Assembly (NCBI GenBank): GCA_964057225.1
Contig: OZ059900.1
Coordinates: forward strand, 4,784,501-4,848,500
Direction: 5' to 3'
DNA from: Auanema rhodensis
Taxonomy: Eukaryota; Nematoda; Chromadorea; Rhabditida; Rhabditidae
DNA length: 64,000 bases
The position numbers were made by a program, and so were the translations under genes. The notes below the pieces were generated by a model, which saw nothing but the letters and a program-made list of their open reading frames with translations, did no database searches and had not been told where the DNA came from. This document shows, in pieces, positions 52,001 through 64,000 of this stretch. The stretch's first letter is position 1. The number at the start of each line of letters is the position of its first letter.

Positions 52001-55000
52001 TTAGGTGGTATAGCTACCTGTTCACAAAAAATTGGAAGTCCTGGTTACCATGCATCAAACCCATTAAGATTGTGTTTCTAGACTAATATGACCATGGGAA
52101 ATTCATTTAAGTTCACAGTATTCTTCTATCTTTAACGGTATCCGAGTTACAAATCAAGATCACTTTCTTTGGATACTTAGGTGGTATAGCTACCTGTTCA
52201 CAAAAAATTGGAAGTCTTGGTTACCATGCATCAAATCCTTTGAGATAGTGTTTCTAGACTAATATAACCATGGGGACTTCATCAAATTTTACAGTATTCT
52301 TCTATCTTTAACGGTATCCGAGTTACAAATCAAGATCACTTTCTTTGGATACTTAGGTGGTATAGCTACCTGTTCACAAAAAATTGGAAGTCCTGGTTAC
52401 CATGCATCAAACCCATTAAGATTGTGTTTCTAGACTAATATGACCATGGGAAATTCATTTAAGTTCACAGTATTCTTCTATCTTCAACGGTATCCGAGTT
52501 ACAAATCAAGATCACTTTCTTTGGATACTTAGGTGGTATAGCTACCTGTTCACAAAAAATTGGAAGTCCTGGTTACCATGCATCAAACCCATTAAGATTG
52601 TGTTTCTAGACTAATATGACCATGGGAAATTCATTTAAGTTCACAGTATTCTTCTATCTTTAACGGTATCCGAGTTACAAATCAAGATCACTTTCTTTGG
52701 ATACTTAGGTGGTATAGCTACCTGTTCACAAAAAATTGGAAGTCCTGGTTACCATGCATCAAACCCATTAAAATTGTGTTTCTAGACTAATATGACCATG
52801 GGAAATTTATTTAAGTTCACAGTATTCTTTTATCTTCAACGGTATCCGAGTTACAAATCAAGATCACTTTCTTTGGATACTTATGTGGTATAGCTACCTG
52901 TTCACAAAAAATTGGAAGTCTTGGTTACCATGCATCAAATCCTTTAAGATAGTGTTTCTAGACTAATATGACCATGGGAAATTCATTTAAGTTCACAGTA
53001 TTCTTCTATCTTTAACGGTATCCGAGTTACAAATCAAGATCACTTTCTTTGGATACTTAGGTGGTATAGCTACCTGTTCACAAAAAATTGGAAGTCTTGG
53101 TTACCATGCATCAAATCCTTTGAGTAAGTGTTTCTAGACTAATATAACCATGGGGACTTCATCAAATTTCACAGTATTCTTCTATCTTCAACGGTATCCG
53201 AGTTACAAATCAAGATCACTTTCTTTGGATACTTAGGTGGTATAGCTACCTGTTCACAAAAAATTGGAAGTCCTGGTTACCATGCATCAAACCCATTAAA
53301 ATTGTGTTTCTAGACTAATATGACCATGGGAAATTCATTTAAGTTTACAGTATTCTTCTATCTTTAACGGTATCCGAGTAACAAATCAAGATCACTTTCT
53401 TTGGATACTTAGGTGGTATAGCTACCTGTTCACAAAAAATTGGAAGTTTTGGTTACCATGCATCAAATCCTTTAAGATAGTGTTTCTAGACTAATATAAC
53501 CATGGGGACTTCATCAAATTTTACAGTATTCTTCTATCTTTAACGGTATCCGAGTTACAAATCAAGATCACTTTCTTTGGATACTTAGGTGGTATAGCTA
53601 CCTGTTCACAAAAAATTGGAAGTCCTGGTTACCATGCATCAAACCCATTAAGATTGTGTTTCTAGACTAATATGACCATGGGAAATTCATTTAAGTTCAC
53701 AGTATTCTTCTATCTTCAACGGTATCCGAGTTACAAATCAAGATCACTTTCTTTGGATACTTAGGTGGTATAGCTACCTGTTCACAAAAAATTGGAAGTC
53801 CTGGTTACCATGCATCAAACCCATTAAGATTGTGTTTCTAGACTAATATGACCATGGGAAATTCATTTAAGTTCACAGTATTCTTCTATCTTTAACGGTA
53901 TCCGAGTTACAAATCAAGATCACTTTCTTTGGATACTTAGGTGGTATAGCTACCTGTTCACAAAAAATTGGAAGTCTTGGTTACCATGCATCAAATCCTT
54001 TGAGATAGTGTTTCTAGACTAATATAACCATGGGGACTTCATCAAATTTCACAGTATTCTTCTATCTTCAACGGTATCCGAGTTACAAATCAAGATCACT
54101 TTCTTTGGATACTTAGGTGGTATAGCTACCTGTTCACAAAAAATTGGAAGTCTTGGTTACCATGCATCAAACACAATACGATAGTGTTTCTAGACTAATA
54201 TGACCATGGGAAATTCATTTAAGTTTACAGTATTCTTCTATCTTTAACGGTATCCGAGTAACAAATCAAGATCACTTTCTTTGGATACTTAGGTGGTATA
54301 GCTACCTGTTCACAAAAAATTGGAAGTTTTGGTTACCATGCATCAAATCCTTTAAGATAGTGTTTCTAGACTAATATAACCATGGGGACTTCATCAAATT
54401 TTACAGTATTCTTCTATCTTTAACGGTATCCGAGTTACAAATCAAGATCACTTTCTTTGGATACTTAGGTGGTATAGCTACCTGTTCACAAAAAAATGGA
54501 AGTCCTGGTTACCATGCATCAAACCCATTAAAATTGTGTTTCTAGACTAATATGACCATGGGAAATTTATTTAAGTTCACAGTATTCTTTTATCTTCAAC
54601 GGTATCCGAGTTACAAATCAAGATCACTTTCTTTGGATACTTATGTGGTATAGCTACCTGTTCACAAAAAATTGGAAGTCTTGGTTACCATGCATCAAAT
54701 CCTTTAAGATAGTGTTTCTAGACTAATATAACCATGGGGACTTCATCAAATTTCACAGTATTCTTCTATCTTTAACGGTATCCGAGTTACAAATCAAGAT
54801 CACTTTCTTTGGATACTTAGGTGGTATAGCTACCTGTTCACAAAAAATTGGAAGTCCTGGTTACCATGCATCAAACCCATTAAGATTGTGTTTCTAGACT
54901 AATATAACCATGGGAAATTCATTTAAGTTCACAGTATTCTTCTATCTTTAACGGTATCCGAGTTACAAATCAAGATCACTTTCTTTGGATACTTAGGTGG

Positions 55001-58000
55001 TATAGCTACCTGTTCACAAAAAATTGGAAGTCTTGGTTACCATGCATCAAACACAATACGATAGTGTTTCTAGACTAATATGACCATGGGAAATTCATTT
55101 AAGTTCACAGTATTCTTTTATCTTTAACGGTATCCGAGTTACAAATCAAGATCACTTTCTTTGGATACTTAGGTGGTATAGCTACCTGTTCACAAAAAAT
55201 TGGAAGTCTTGGTTACCATGCATCAAATCCTTTGAGATAGTGTTTCTAGACTAATATAACCATGGGGACTTCATCAAATTTCACAGTATTCTTCTATCTT
55301 CAACGGTATCCGAGTTACAAATCAAGATCACTTTCTTTGGATACTTAGGTGGTATAGCTACCTGTTCACAAAAAATTGGAAGTCCTGGTTACCATGCATC
55401 AAACCCATTAAGATTGTGTTTCTAGACTAATATAACCATGGGAAATTTATTTAAGTTCACAGTATTCTTTTATCTTCAACGGTATCCGAGTTACAAATCA
55501 AGATCACTTTCTTTGGATACTTATGTGGTATAGCTACCTGTTCACAAAAAATTGGAAGTCTTGGTTACCATGCATCAAATCCTTTAAGATAGTGTTTCTA
55601 GACTAATATAACCATGGGGACTTCATCAAATTTTACAGTATTCTTCTATCTTTAACGGTATCCGAGTTACAAATCAAGATCACTTTCTTTGGATACTTAG
55701 GTGGTATAGCTACCTGTTCACAAAAAATTGGAAGTCCTGGTTACCATGCATCAAACCCATTAAAATTGTGTTTCTAGACTAATATGACCATGGGAAATTT
55801 ATTTAAGTTCACAGTATTCTTTTATCTTCAACGGTATCCGAGTTACAAATCAAGATCACTTTCTTTGGATACTTATGTGGTATAGCTACCTGTTCACAAA
55901 AAATTGGAAGTCTTGGTTACCATGCATCAAATCCTTTAAGATAGTGTTTCTAGACTAATATAACCATGGGGACTTCATCAAATTTCACAGTATTCTTCTA
56001 TCTTTAACGGTATCCGAGTTACAAATCAAGATCACTTTCTTTGGATACTTAGGTGGTATAGCTACCTGTTCACAAAAAATTGGAAGTCCTGGTTACCATG
56101 CATCAAACCCATTAAGATTGTGTTTCTAGACTAATATAACCATGGGAAATTCATTTAAGTTCACAGTATTCTTCTATCTTTAACGGTATCCGAGTTACAA
56201 ATCAAGATCACTTTCTTTGGATACTTAGGTGGTATAGCTACCTGTTCACAAAAAATTGGAAGTCTTGGTTACCATGCATCAAACACAATACGATAGTGTT
56301 TCTAGACTAATATGACCATGGGAAATTCATTTAAGTTCACAGTATTCTTTTATCTTTAACGGTATCCGAGTTACAAATCAAGATCACTTTCTTTGGATAC
56401 TTAGGTGGTATAGCTACCTGTTCACAAAAAATTGGAAGTCTTGGTTACCATGCATCAAATCCTTTGAGATAGTGTTTCTAGACTAATATAACCATGGGGA
56501 CTTCATCAAATTTCACAGTATTCTTCTATCTTCAACGGTATCCGAGTTACAAATCAAGATCACTTTCTTTGGATACTTAGGTGGTATAGCTACCTGTTCA
56601 CAAAAAATTGGAAGTCCTGGTTACCATGCATCAAACCCATTAAAATTGTGTTTCTAGACTAATATGACCATGGGAAATTCATTTAAGTTTACAGTATTCT
56701 TCTATCTTTAACGGTATCCGAGTAACAAATCAAGATCACTTTCTTTGGATACTTAGGTGGTATAGCTACCTGTTCACAAAAAATTGGAAGTTTTGGTTAC
56801 CATGCATCAAATCCTTTAAGATAGTGTTTCTAGACTAATATAACCATGGGGACTTCATCAAATTTTACAGTATTCTTCTATCTTTAACGGTATCCGAGTT
56901 ACAAATCAAGATCACTTTCTTTGGATACTTAGGTGGTATAGCTACCTGTTCACAAAAAATTGGAAGTCCTGGTTACCATGCATCAAACCCATTAAGATTG
57001 TGTTTCTAGACTAATATGACCATGGGAAATTCATTTAAGTTCACAGTATTCTTCTATCTTCAACGGTATCCGAGTTACAAATCAAGATCACTTTCTTTGG
57101 ATACTTAGGTGGTATAGCTACCTGTTCACAAAAAATTGGAAGTCCTGGTTACCATGCATCAAACCCATTAAGATTGTGTTTCTAGACTAATATGACCATG
57201 GGAAATTCATTTAAGTTCACAGTATTCTTCTATCTTTAACGGTATCCGAGTTACAAATCAAGATCACTTTCTTTGGATACTTAGGTGGTATAGCTACCTG
57301 TTCACAAAAAATTGGAAGTCTTGGTTACCATGCATCAAATCCTTTGAGATAGTGTTTCTAGACTAATATAACCATGGGGACTTCATCAAATTTCACAGTA
57401 TTCTTCTATCTTTAACGGTATCCGAGTAACAAATCAAGATCACTTTCTTTGGATACTTAGGTGGTATAGCTACCTGTTCACAAAAAATTGGAAGTTTTGG
57501 TTACCATGCATCAAATCCTTTAAGATAGTGTTTCTAGACTAATATAACCATGGGGACTTCATCAAATTTTACAGTATTCTTCTATCTTTAACGGTATCCG
57601 AGTTACAAATCAAGATCACTTTCTTTGGATACTTAGGTGGTATAGCTACCTGTTCACAAAAAATTGGAAGTCCTGGTTACCATGCATCAAACCCATTAAA
57701 ATTGTGTTTCTAGACTAATATGACCATGGGAAATTTATTTAAGTTCACAGTATTCTTTTATCTTCAACGGTATCCGAGTTACAAATCAAGATCACTTTCT
57801 TTGGATACTTATGTGGTATAGCTACCTGTTCACAAAAAATTGGAAGTCTTGGTTACCATGCATCAAATCCTTTAAGATAGTGTTTCTAGACTAATATAAC
57901 CATGGGGACTTCATCAAATTTCACAGTATTCTTCTATCTTTAACGGTATCCGAGTTACAAATCAAGATCACTTTCTTTGGATACTTAGGTGGTATAGCTA

Positions 58001-60348
58001 CCTGTTCACAAAAAATTGGAAGTCCTGGTTACCATGCATCAAACCCATTAAGATTGTGTTTCTAGACTAATATAACCATGGGAAATTCATTTAAGTTCAC
58101 AGTATTCTTCTATCTTTAACGGTATCCGAGTTACAAATCAAGATCACTTTCTTTGGATACTTAGGTGGTATAGCTACCTGTTCACAAAAAATTGGAAGTC
58201 TTGGTTACCATGCATCAAACACAATACGATAGTGTTTCTAGACTAATATGACCATGGGAAATTCATTTAAGTTCACAGTATTCTTTTATCTTTAACGGTA
58301 TCCGAGTTACAAATCAAGATCACTTTCTTTGGATACTTAGGTGGTATAGCTACCTGTTCACAAAAAATTGGAAGTCTTGGTTACCATGCATCAAATCCTT
58401 TGAGATAGTGTTTCTAGACTAATATAACCATGGGGACTTCATCAAATTTCACAGTATTCTTCTATCTTCAACGGTATCCGAGTTACAAATCAAGATCACT
58501 TTCTTTGGATACTTAGGTGGTATAGCTACCTGTTCACAAAAAATTGGAAGTCCTGGTTACCATGCATCAAACCCATTAAGATTGTGTTTCTAGACTAATA
58601 TAACCATGGGAAATTCATTTAAGTTCACAGTATTCTTCTATCTTTAACGGTATCCGAGTTACAAATCAAGATCACTTTCTTTGGATACTTAGGTGGTATA
58701 GCTACCTGTTCACAAAAAATTGGAAGTCTTGGTTACCATGCATCAAACACAATACGATAGTGTTTCTAGACTAATATGACCATGGGAAATTCATTTAAGT
58801 TCACAGTATTCTTTTATCTTTAACGGTATCCGAGTTACAAATCAAGATCACTTTCTTTGGATACTTAGGTGGTATAGCTACCTGTTCACAAAAAATTGGA
58901 AGTCTTGGTTACCATGCATCAAATCCTTTGAGATAGTGTTTCTAGACTAATATAACCATGGGGACTTCATCAAATTTCACAGTATTCTTCTATCTTCAAC
59001 GGTATCCGAGTTACAAATCAAGATCACTTTCTTTGGATACTTAGGTGGTATAGCTACCTGTTCACAAAAAATTGGAAGTCCTGGTTACCATGCATCAAAC
59101 CCATTAAAATTGTGTTTCTAGACTAATATGACCATGGGAAATTCATTTAAGTTTACAGTATTCTTCTATCTTTAACGGTATCCGAGTAACAAATCAAGAT
59201 CACTTTCTTTGGATACTTAGGTGGTATAGCTACCTGTTCACAAAAAATTGGAAGTTTTGGTTACCATGCATCAAATCCTTTAAGATAGTGTTTCTAGACT
59301 AATATAACCATGGGGACTTCATCAAATTTTACAGTATTCTTCTATCTTTAACGGTATCCGAGTTACAAATCAAGATCACTTTCTTTGGATACTTAGGTGG
59401 TATAGCTACCTGTTCACAAAAAATTGGAAGTCCTGGTTACCATGCATCAAACCCATTAAAATTGTGTTTCTAGACTAATATGACCATGGGAAATTTATTT
59501 AAGTTCACAGTATTCTTTTATCTTCAACGGTATCCGAGTTACAAATCAAGATCACTTTCTTTGGATACTTATGTGGTATAGCTACCTGTTCACAAAAAAT
59601 TGGAAGTCTTGGTTACCATGCATCAAATCCTTTAAGATAGTGTTTCTAGACTAATATAACCATGGGGACTTCATCAAATTTCACAGTATTCTTCTATCTT
59701 TAACGGTATCCGAGTTACAAATCAAGATCACTTTCTTTGGATACTTAGGTGGTATAGCTACCTGTTCACAAAAAATTGGAAGTCCTGGTTACCATGCATC
59801 AAACCCATTAAGATTGTGTTTCTAGACTAATATAACCATGGGAAATTCATTTAAGTTCACAGTATTCTTCTATCTTTAACGGTATCCGAGTTACAAATCA
59901 AGATCACTTTCTTTGGATACTTAGGTGGTATAGCTACCTGTTCACAAAAAATTGGAAGTCTTGGTTACCATGCATCAAACACAATACGATAGTGTTTCTA
60001 GACTAATATGACCATGGGAAATTCATTTAAGTTCACAGTATTCTTTTATCTTTAACGGTATCCGAGTTACAAATCAAGATCACTTTCTTTGGATACTTAG
60101 GTGGTATAGCTACCTGTTCACAAAAAATTGGAAGTCTTGGTTACCATGCATCAAACACAATACGATAGTGTTTCTAGACTAATATGACCATGGGAAATTC
60201 ATTTAAGTTCACAGTATTCTTTTATCTTTAACGGTATCCGAGTTACAAATCAAGATCACTTTCTTTGGATACTTAGGTGGTATAGCTACCTGTTCACAAA
60301 AAATTGGAAGTCCTGGTTACCATGCATCAAACCCATTAAGATTGTGTT
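49085..60348. repeat. Scrambled 7-mer HOR
   Basis: The seven member types are the same as in 36.4-49.1 kb, but G units now lie at 50317, 51197, 53309, 54189, 56653, 57357 (hybrid) and 59117, with spacings of 5, 12, 5, 14, 4 and 10 units. Hybrid units mark joins: B/C at 49085, B with an ACACAATACG tail at 50669, C/G at 57357, and C (CTTCAAC) running directly into A' at 55245 and 58413. The 5-unit G-C'-A-A-C form appears at 53309 and, cut short, at 56653. Private variants are TTTGAGTAAG at 53125-53126, CACAATACAATAG near 49955 and AAAAAAATGG near 54491. Confidence 0.85.
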
Positions 60349-63300
60349 TCTAGACTAATATAACCATGGGAAATTCATTTAAGTTCACAGTATTCTTCTA
60401 TCTTTAACGGTATCCGAGTTACAAATCAAGATCACTTTCTTTGGATACTTAGGTGGTATAGCTACCTGTTCACAAAAAATTGGAAGTCTTGGTTACCATG
60501 CATCAAACACAATACGATAGTGTTTCTAGACTAATATGACCATGGGAAATTCATTTAAGTTCACAGTATTCTTTTATCTTTAACGGTATCCGAGTTACAA
60601 ATCAAGATCACTTTCTTTGGATACTTAGGTGGTATAGCTACCTGTTCACAAAAAATTGGAAGTCTTGGTTACCATGCATCAAATCCTTTGAGATAGTGTT
60701 TCTAGACTAATATAACCATGGGGACTTCATCAAATTTCACAGTATTCTTCTATCTTCAACGGTATCCGAGTTACAAATCAAGATCACTTTCTTTGGATAC
60801 TTAGGTGGTATAGCTACCTGTTCACAAAAAATTGGAAGTCCTGGTTACCATGCATCAAACCCATTAAGATTGTGTTTCTAGACTAATATAACCATGGGAA
60901 ATTCATTTAAGTTAACAGTATTCTTCTATCTTTAACGGTATCCGAGTTACAAATCAAGATCACTTTCTTTGGATACTTAGGTGGTATAGCTACCTGTTCA
61001 CAAAAAATTGGAAGTCTTGGTTACCATGCATCAAACACAATACGATAGTGTTTCTAGACTAATATGACCATGGGAAATTCATTTAAGTTCACAGTATTCT
61101 TTTATCTTTAACGGTATCCGAGTTACAAATCAAGATCACTTTCTTTGGATACTTAGGTGGTATAGCTACCTGTTCACAAAAAATTGGAAGTCTTGGTTAC
61201 CATGCATCAAATCCTTTGAGATAGTGTTTCTAGACTAATATAACCATGGGGACTTCATCAAATTTCACAGTATTCTTCTATCTTCAACGGTATCCGAGTT
61301 ACAAATCAAGATCACTTTCTTTGGATACTTAGGTGGTATAGCTACCTGTTCACAAAAAATTGGAAGTCCTGGTTACCATGCATCAAACCCATTAAAATTG
61401 TGTTTCTAGACTAATATGACCATGGGAAATTCATTTAAGTTTACAGTATTCTTCTATCTTTAACGGTATCCGAGTAACAAATCAAGATCACTTTCTTTGG
61501 ATACTTAGGTGGTATAGCTACCTGTTCACAAAAAATTGGAAGTTTTGGTTACCATGCATCAAATCCTTTAAGATAGTGTTTCTAGACTAATATAACCATG
61601 GGGACTTCATCAAATTTTACAGTATTCTTCTATCTTTAACGGTATCCGAGTTACAAATCAAGATCACTTTCTTTGGATACTTAGGTGGTATAGCTACCTG
61701 TTCACAAAAAATTGGAAGTTTTGGTTACCATGCATCAAATCCTTTAAGATAGTGTTTCTAGACTAATATAACCATGGGAAATTTATTTAAGTTCACAGTA
61801 TTCTTTTATCTTCAACGGTATCCGAGTTACAAATCAAGATCACTTTCTTTGGATACTTATGTGGTATAGCTACCTGTTCACAAAAAATTGGAAGTCTTGG
61901 TTACCATGCATCAAATCCTTTAAGATAGTGTTTCTAGACTAATATAACCATGGGGACTTCATCAAATTTCACAGTATTCTTCTATCTTTAACGGTATCCG
62001 AGTTACAAATCAAGATCACTTTCTTTGGATACTTAGGTGGTATAGCTACCTGTTCACAAAAAATTGGAAGTCCTGGTTACCATGCATCAAACCCATTAAG
62101 ATTGTGTTTCTAGACTAATATAACCATGGGAAATTCATTTAAGTTCACAGTATTCTTCTATCTTTAACGGTATCCGAGTTACAAATCAAGATCACTTTCT
62201 TTGGATACTTAGGTGGTATAGCTACCTGTTCACAAAAAATTGGAAGTTTTGGTTACCATGCATCAAATCCTTTAAGATAGTGTTTCTAGACTAATATAAC
62301 CATGGGGACTTCATCAAATTTTACAGTATTCTTCTATCTTTAACGGTATCCGAGTTACAAATCAAGATCACTTTCTTTGGATACTTAGGTGGTATAGCTA
62401 CCTGTTCACAAAAAATTGGAAGTTTTGGTTACCATGCATCAAATCCTTTAAGATAGTGTTTCTAGACTAATATAACCATGGGAAATTTATTTAAGTTCAC
62501 AGTATTCTTTTATCTTCAACGGTATCCGAGTTACAAATCAAGATCACTTTCTTTGGATACTTATGTGGTATAGCTACCTGTTCACAAAAAATTGGAAGTC
62601 TTGGTTACCATGCATCAAATCCTTTAAGATAGTGTTTCTAGACTAATATAACCATGGGGACTTCATCAAATTTCACAGTATTCTTCTATCTTTAACGGTA
62701 TCCGAGTTACAAATCAAGATCACTTTCTTTGGATACTTAGGTGGTATAGCTACCTGTTCACAAAAAATTGGAAGTCCTGGTTACCATGCATCAAACCCAT
62801 TAAGATTGTGTTTCTAGACTAATATAACCATGGGAAATTCATTTAAGTTCACAGTATTCTTCTATCTTTAACGGTATCCGAGTTACAAATCAAGATCACT
62901 TTCTTTGGATACTTAGGTGGTATAGCTACCTGTTCACAAAAAATTGGAAGTCTTGGTTACCATGCATCAAACACAATACGATAGTGTTTCTAGACTAATA
63001 TGACCATGGGAAATTCATTTAAGTTCACAGTATTCTTTTATCTTTAACGGTATCCGAGTTACAAATCAAGATCACTTTCTTTGGATACTTAGGTGGTATA
63101 GCTACCTGTTCACAAAAAATTGGAAGTCTTGGTTACCATGCATCAAATCCTTTGAGATAGTGTTTCTAGACTAATATAACCATGGGGACTTCATCAAATT
63201 TCACAGTATTCTTCTATCTTCAACGGTATCCGAGTTACAAATCAAGATCACTTTCTTTGGATACTTAGGTGGTATAGCTACCTATTCACAAAAAATTGGA

Positions 63301-64000
63301 AGTCCTGGTTACCATGCATCAAACCCATTAAGATTGTGTTTCTAGACTAATATAACCATGGGAAATTCATTTAAGTTAACAGTATTCTTCTATCTTTAAC
63401 GGTATCCGAGTTACAAATCAAGATCACTTTCTTTGGATACTTAGGTGGTATAGCTACCTGTTCACAAAAAATTGGAAGTCTTGGTTACCATGCATCAAAC
63501 ACAATACGATAGTGTTTCTAGACTAATATGACCATGGGAAATTCATTTAAGTTCACAGTATTCTTTTATCTTTAACGGTATCCGAGTTACAAATCAAGAT
63601 CACTTTCTTTGGATACTTAGGTGGTATAGCTACCTGTTCACAAAAAATTGGAAGTCTTGGTTACCATGCATCAAATCCTTTGAGATAGTGTTTCTAGACT
63701 AATATAACCATGGGGACTTCATCAAATTTCACAGTATTCTTCTATCTTCAACGGTATCCGAGTTACAAATCAAGATCACTTTCTTTGGATACTTAGGTGG
63801 TATAGCTACCTGTTCACAAAAAATTGGAAGTCTTGGTTACCATGCATCAAACACAATACGATAGTGTTTCTAGACTAATATGACCATGGGAAATTCATTT
63901 AAGTTCACAGTATTCTTTTATCTTTAACGGTATCCGAGTTACAAATCAAGATCACTTTCTTTGGATACTTAGGTGGTATAGCTACCTGTTCACAAAAAAT
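60349..64000. repeat. 14-mer repeat, 2464 bp, second copy cut by window end
   Basis: The order A'-A-C-A'-A-C starts at 60349 and again at 62813. The marker AAGTTAACAG (a new HpaI site) is shared at 60914 and 63378, 2464 bp apart. Inside the first copy the 4-unit run C'-B-C-A' (61581-62284) is followed by C'-B-C (62285-62812) and the next A', with TTTTGG tails spread to units that elsewhere have TCCTGG or TCTTGG and TATAACC heads on B. A private CCTATTCAC occurs near 63283. The array runs past the right end of the window. Confidence 0.82.

Larger units (their letters stand above)
1..64000. repeat. 176-bp centromere-type satellite array, whole window
   Basis: Every part of the window is a head-to-tail copy of one 176-bp unit, seen from the fixed spacing of TCTAGA, GGTATCCGAG and TTCACAAAAA. 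About 363.6 units are present, all in one orientation, with no insertion, inversion or unique sequence. Net register loss over 64 kb is two bases. Consensus G+C is about 34% and each unit has 2-3 CpG, below the roughly 5 expected from its C and G counts, as in heavily methylated repeats. The unit length suits one nucleosome plus linker. Known family: Brassicaceae centromere satellites (CEN180 about 178 bp, CentBr 176 bp) have this size, and recalled CEN180 shares short collinear words with the reverse complement here. Inferred role: substrate for CENH3 nucleosomes or flanking heterochromatin. No gene is present, so no stretch needs separate gene annotation. The repeat call is certain; the centromere and plant-family calls are inference. 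Confidence 0.97.

Noticed and set aside
1-64000. CRISPR array
   Set aside because: Repeats adjoin directly with no unique spacers, units are 176 bp, and no cas-like gene is present.
1-64000. 5S rDNA or other tandem RNA gene array
   Set aside because: I see no A-box or C-box-like promoter words, no terminal T run at a fixed place and no recognisable 120-base conserved region.
1-64000. Transposon or retroelement insertion in the satellite
   Set aside because: No interruption, target-site duplication or unique sequence appears, and every stretch fits the 176-bp unit.
1-64000. Inverted satellite blocks
   Set aside because: Landmark words (TCTAGACTAATATG, GGTATCCGAG, TTCACAAAAA) were followed through the whole window and always read in the same direction.
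1-64000. Possible assembly artefact from near-identical blocks
   Set aside because: It cannot be excluded, but private substitutions and unit gains or losses inside the duplicates argue for real sequence. Spanning long reads would decide.

Overview
The window is one uninterrupted, single-orientation tandem satellite array with a 176-bp monomer, about 363.6 copies from end to end. I see no gene, RNA gene, transposon, inverted block or unique sequence anywhere. The XbaI site in each monomer lies at 159+176n up to about 15.98 kb and at 157+176n after about 17.75 kb. The two lost bases are two identical 1-bp deletions (near 15988 and 17747). The consensus is AT-rich (60 G+C of 176, about 34%) and low in CpG (2-3 per monomer).

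This is a eukaryotic, nucleosome-sized satellite, most likely from a plant centromere. From memory, the reverse complement looks collinear with the Arabidopsis CEN180 family: it shares GTCATATT followed by AAACACTA, and TTTGATG followed by a GGT..CC..AAG/CTTCC stretch, in the same order. The 176-bp length equals that reported for Brassica CentBr. I therefore favour a Brassicaceae pericentromere or centromere. The genus is not determinable here, and the homology needs an alignment.

Monomer types, counted from each XbaI site, are used below. A: CATGGGAAATTCATTTAAG then TTCAC. A': the same, but TATAACC in place of TATGACC. B: GGGAAATTTATTTAAG with CTTCAAC and TTATGTGG. C: TATAACC then GGGGACTTCATCAAATTTC. 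C': C with AAATTTTAC. D: GACTTCATTAAAATTAAC. E: CATGATGACTTCATTGAAA. F: CATGAGAAATTCATTTAAG then TTTAC. G: A-like head with AAGTTTAC and GAGTAAC. Tails also vary: CCCATTAAG, CCCATTAAA, ACACAATACG, ATCCTTTAAG or ATCCTTTGAG before the next XbaI site.

Layout by higher-order repeat (HOR): 0.7-1.7 kb, a 3-mer C-A-B; 3.0-6.8 kb, a 13-mer duplication; 6.8-10.2 kb, a 10-mer duplication; 10.2-15.3 kb, mixed, with one isolated copy of the right-hand 7-mer; 15.3-18.1 kb, a D-A-A 3-mer nested in a 10-mer; 18.3-20.0 kb, mixed; 20.0-22.5 kb, a clean 7-mer pair; 22.5-28.5 kb, 8/9-mer units; 28.5-33.2 kb, a 16/17-mer duplication; 33.2-36.4 kb, a small amplified block; 36.4-49.1 kb, a regular 7-mer (1232 bp) A-C-G-C'-B-C-A', nested in a 22-mer and a larger duplication; 49.1-64 kb, the same 7-mer scrambled by hybrid monomers and short loops.

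The picture is recurrent unequal exchange or conversion in exact 176-bp register, with several nested duplications of different age. The right 27 kb looks like the most recently homogenised part. Monomer typing was done by eye on diagnostic sites; no identity matrix was computed.
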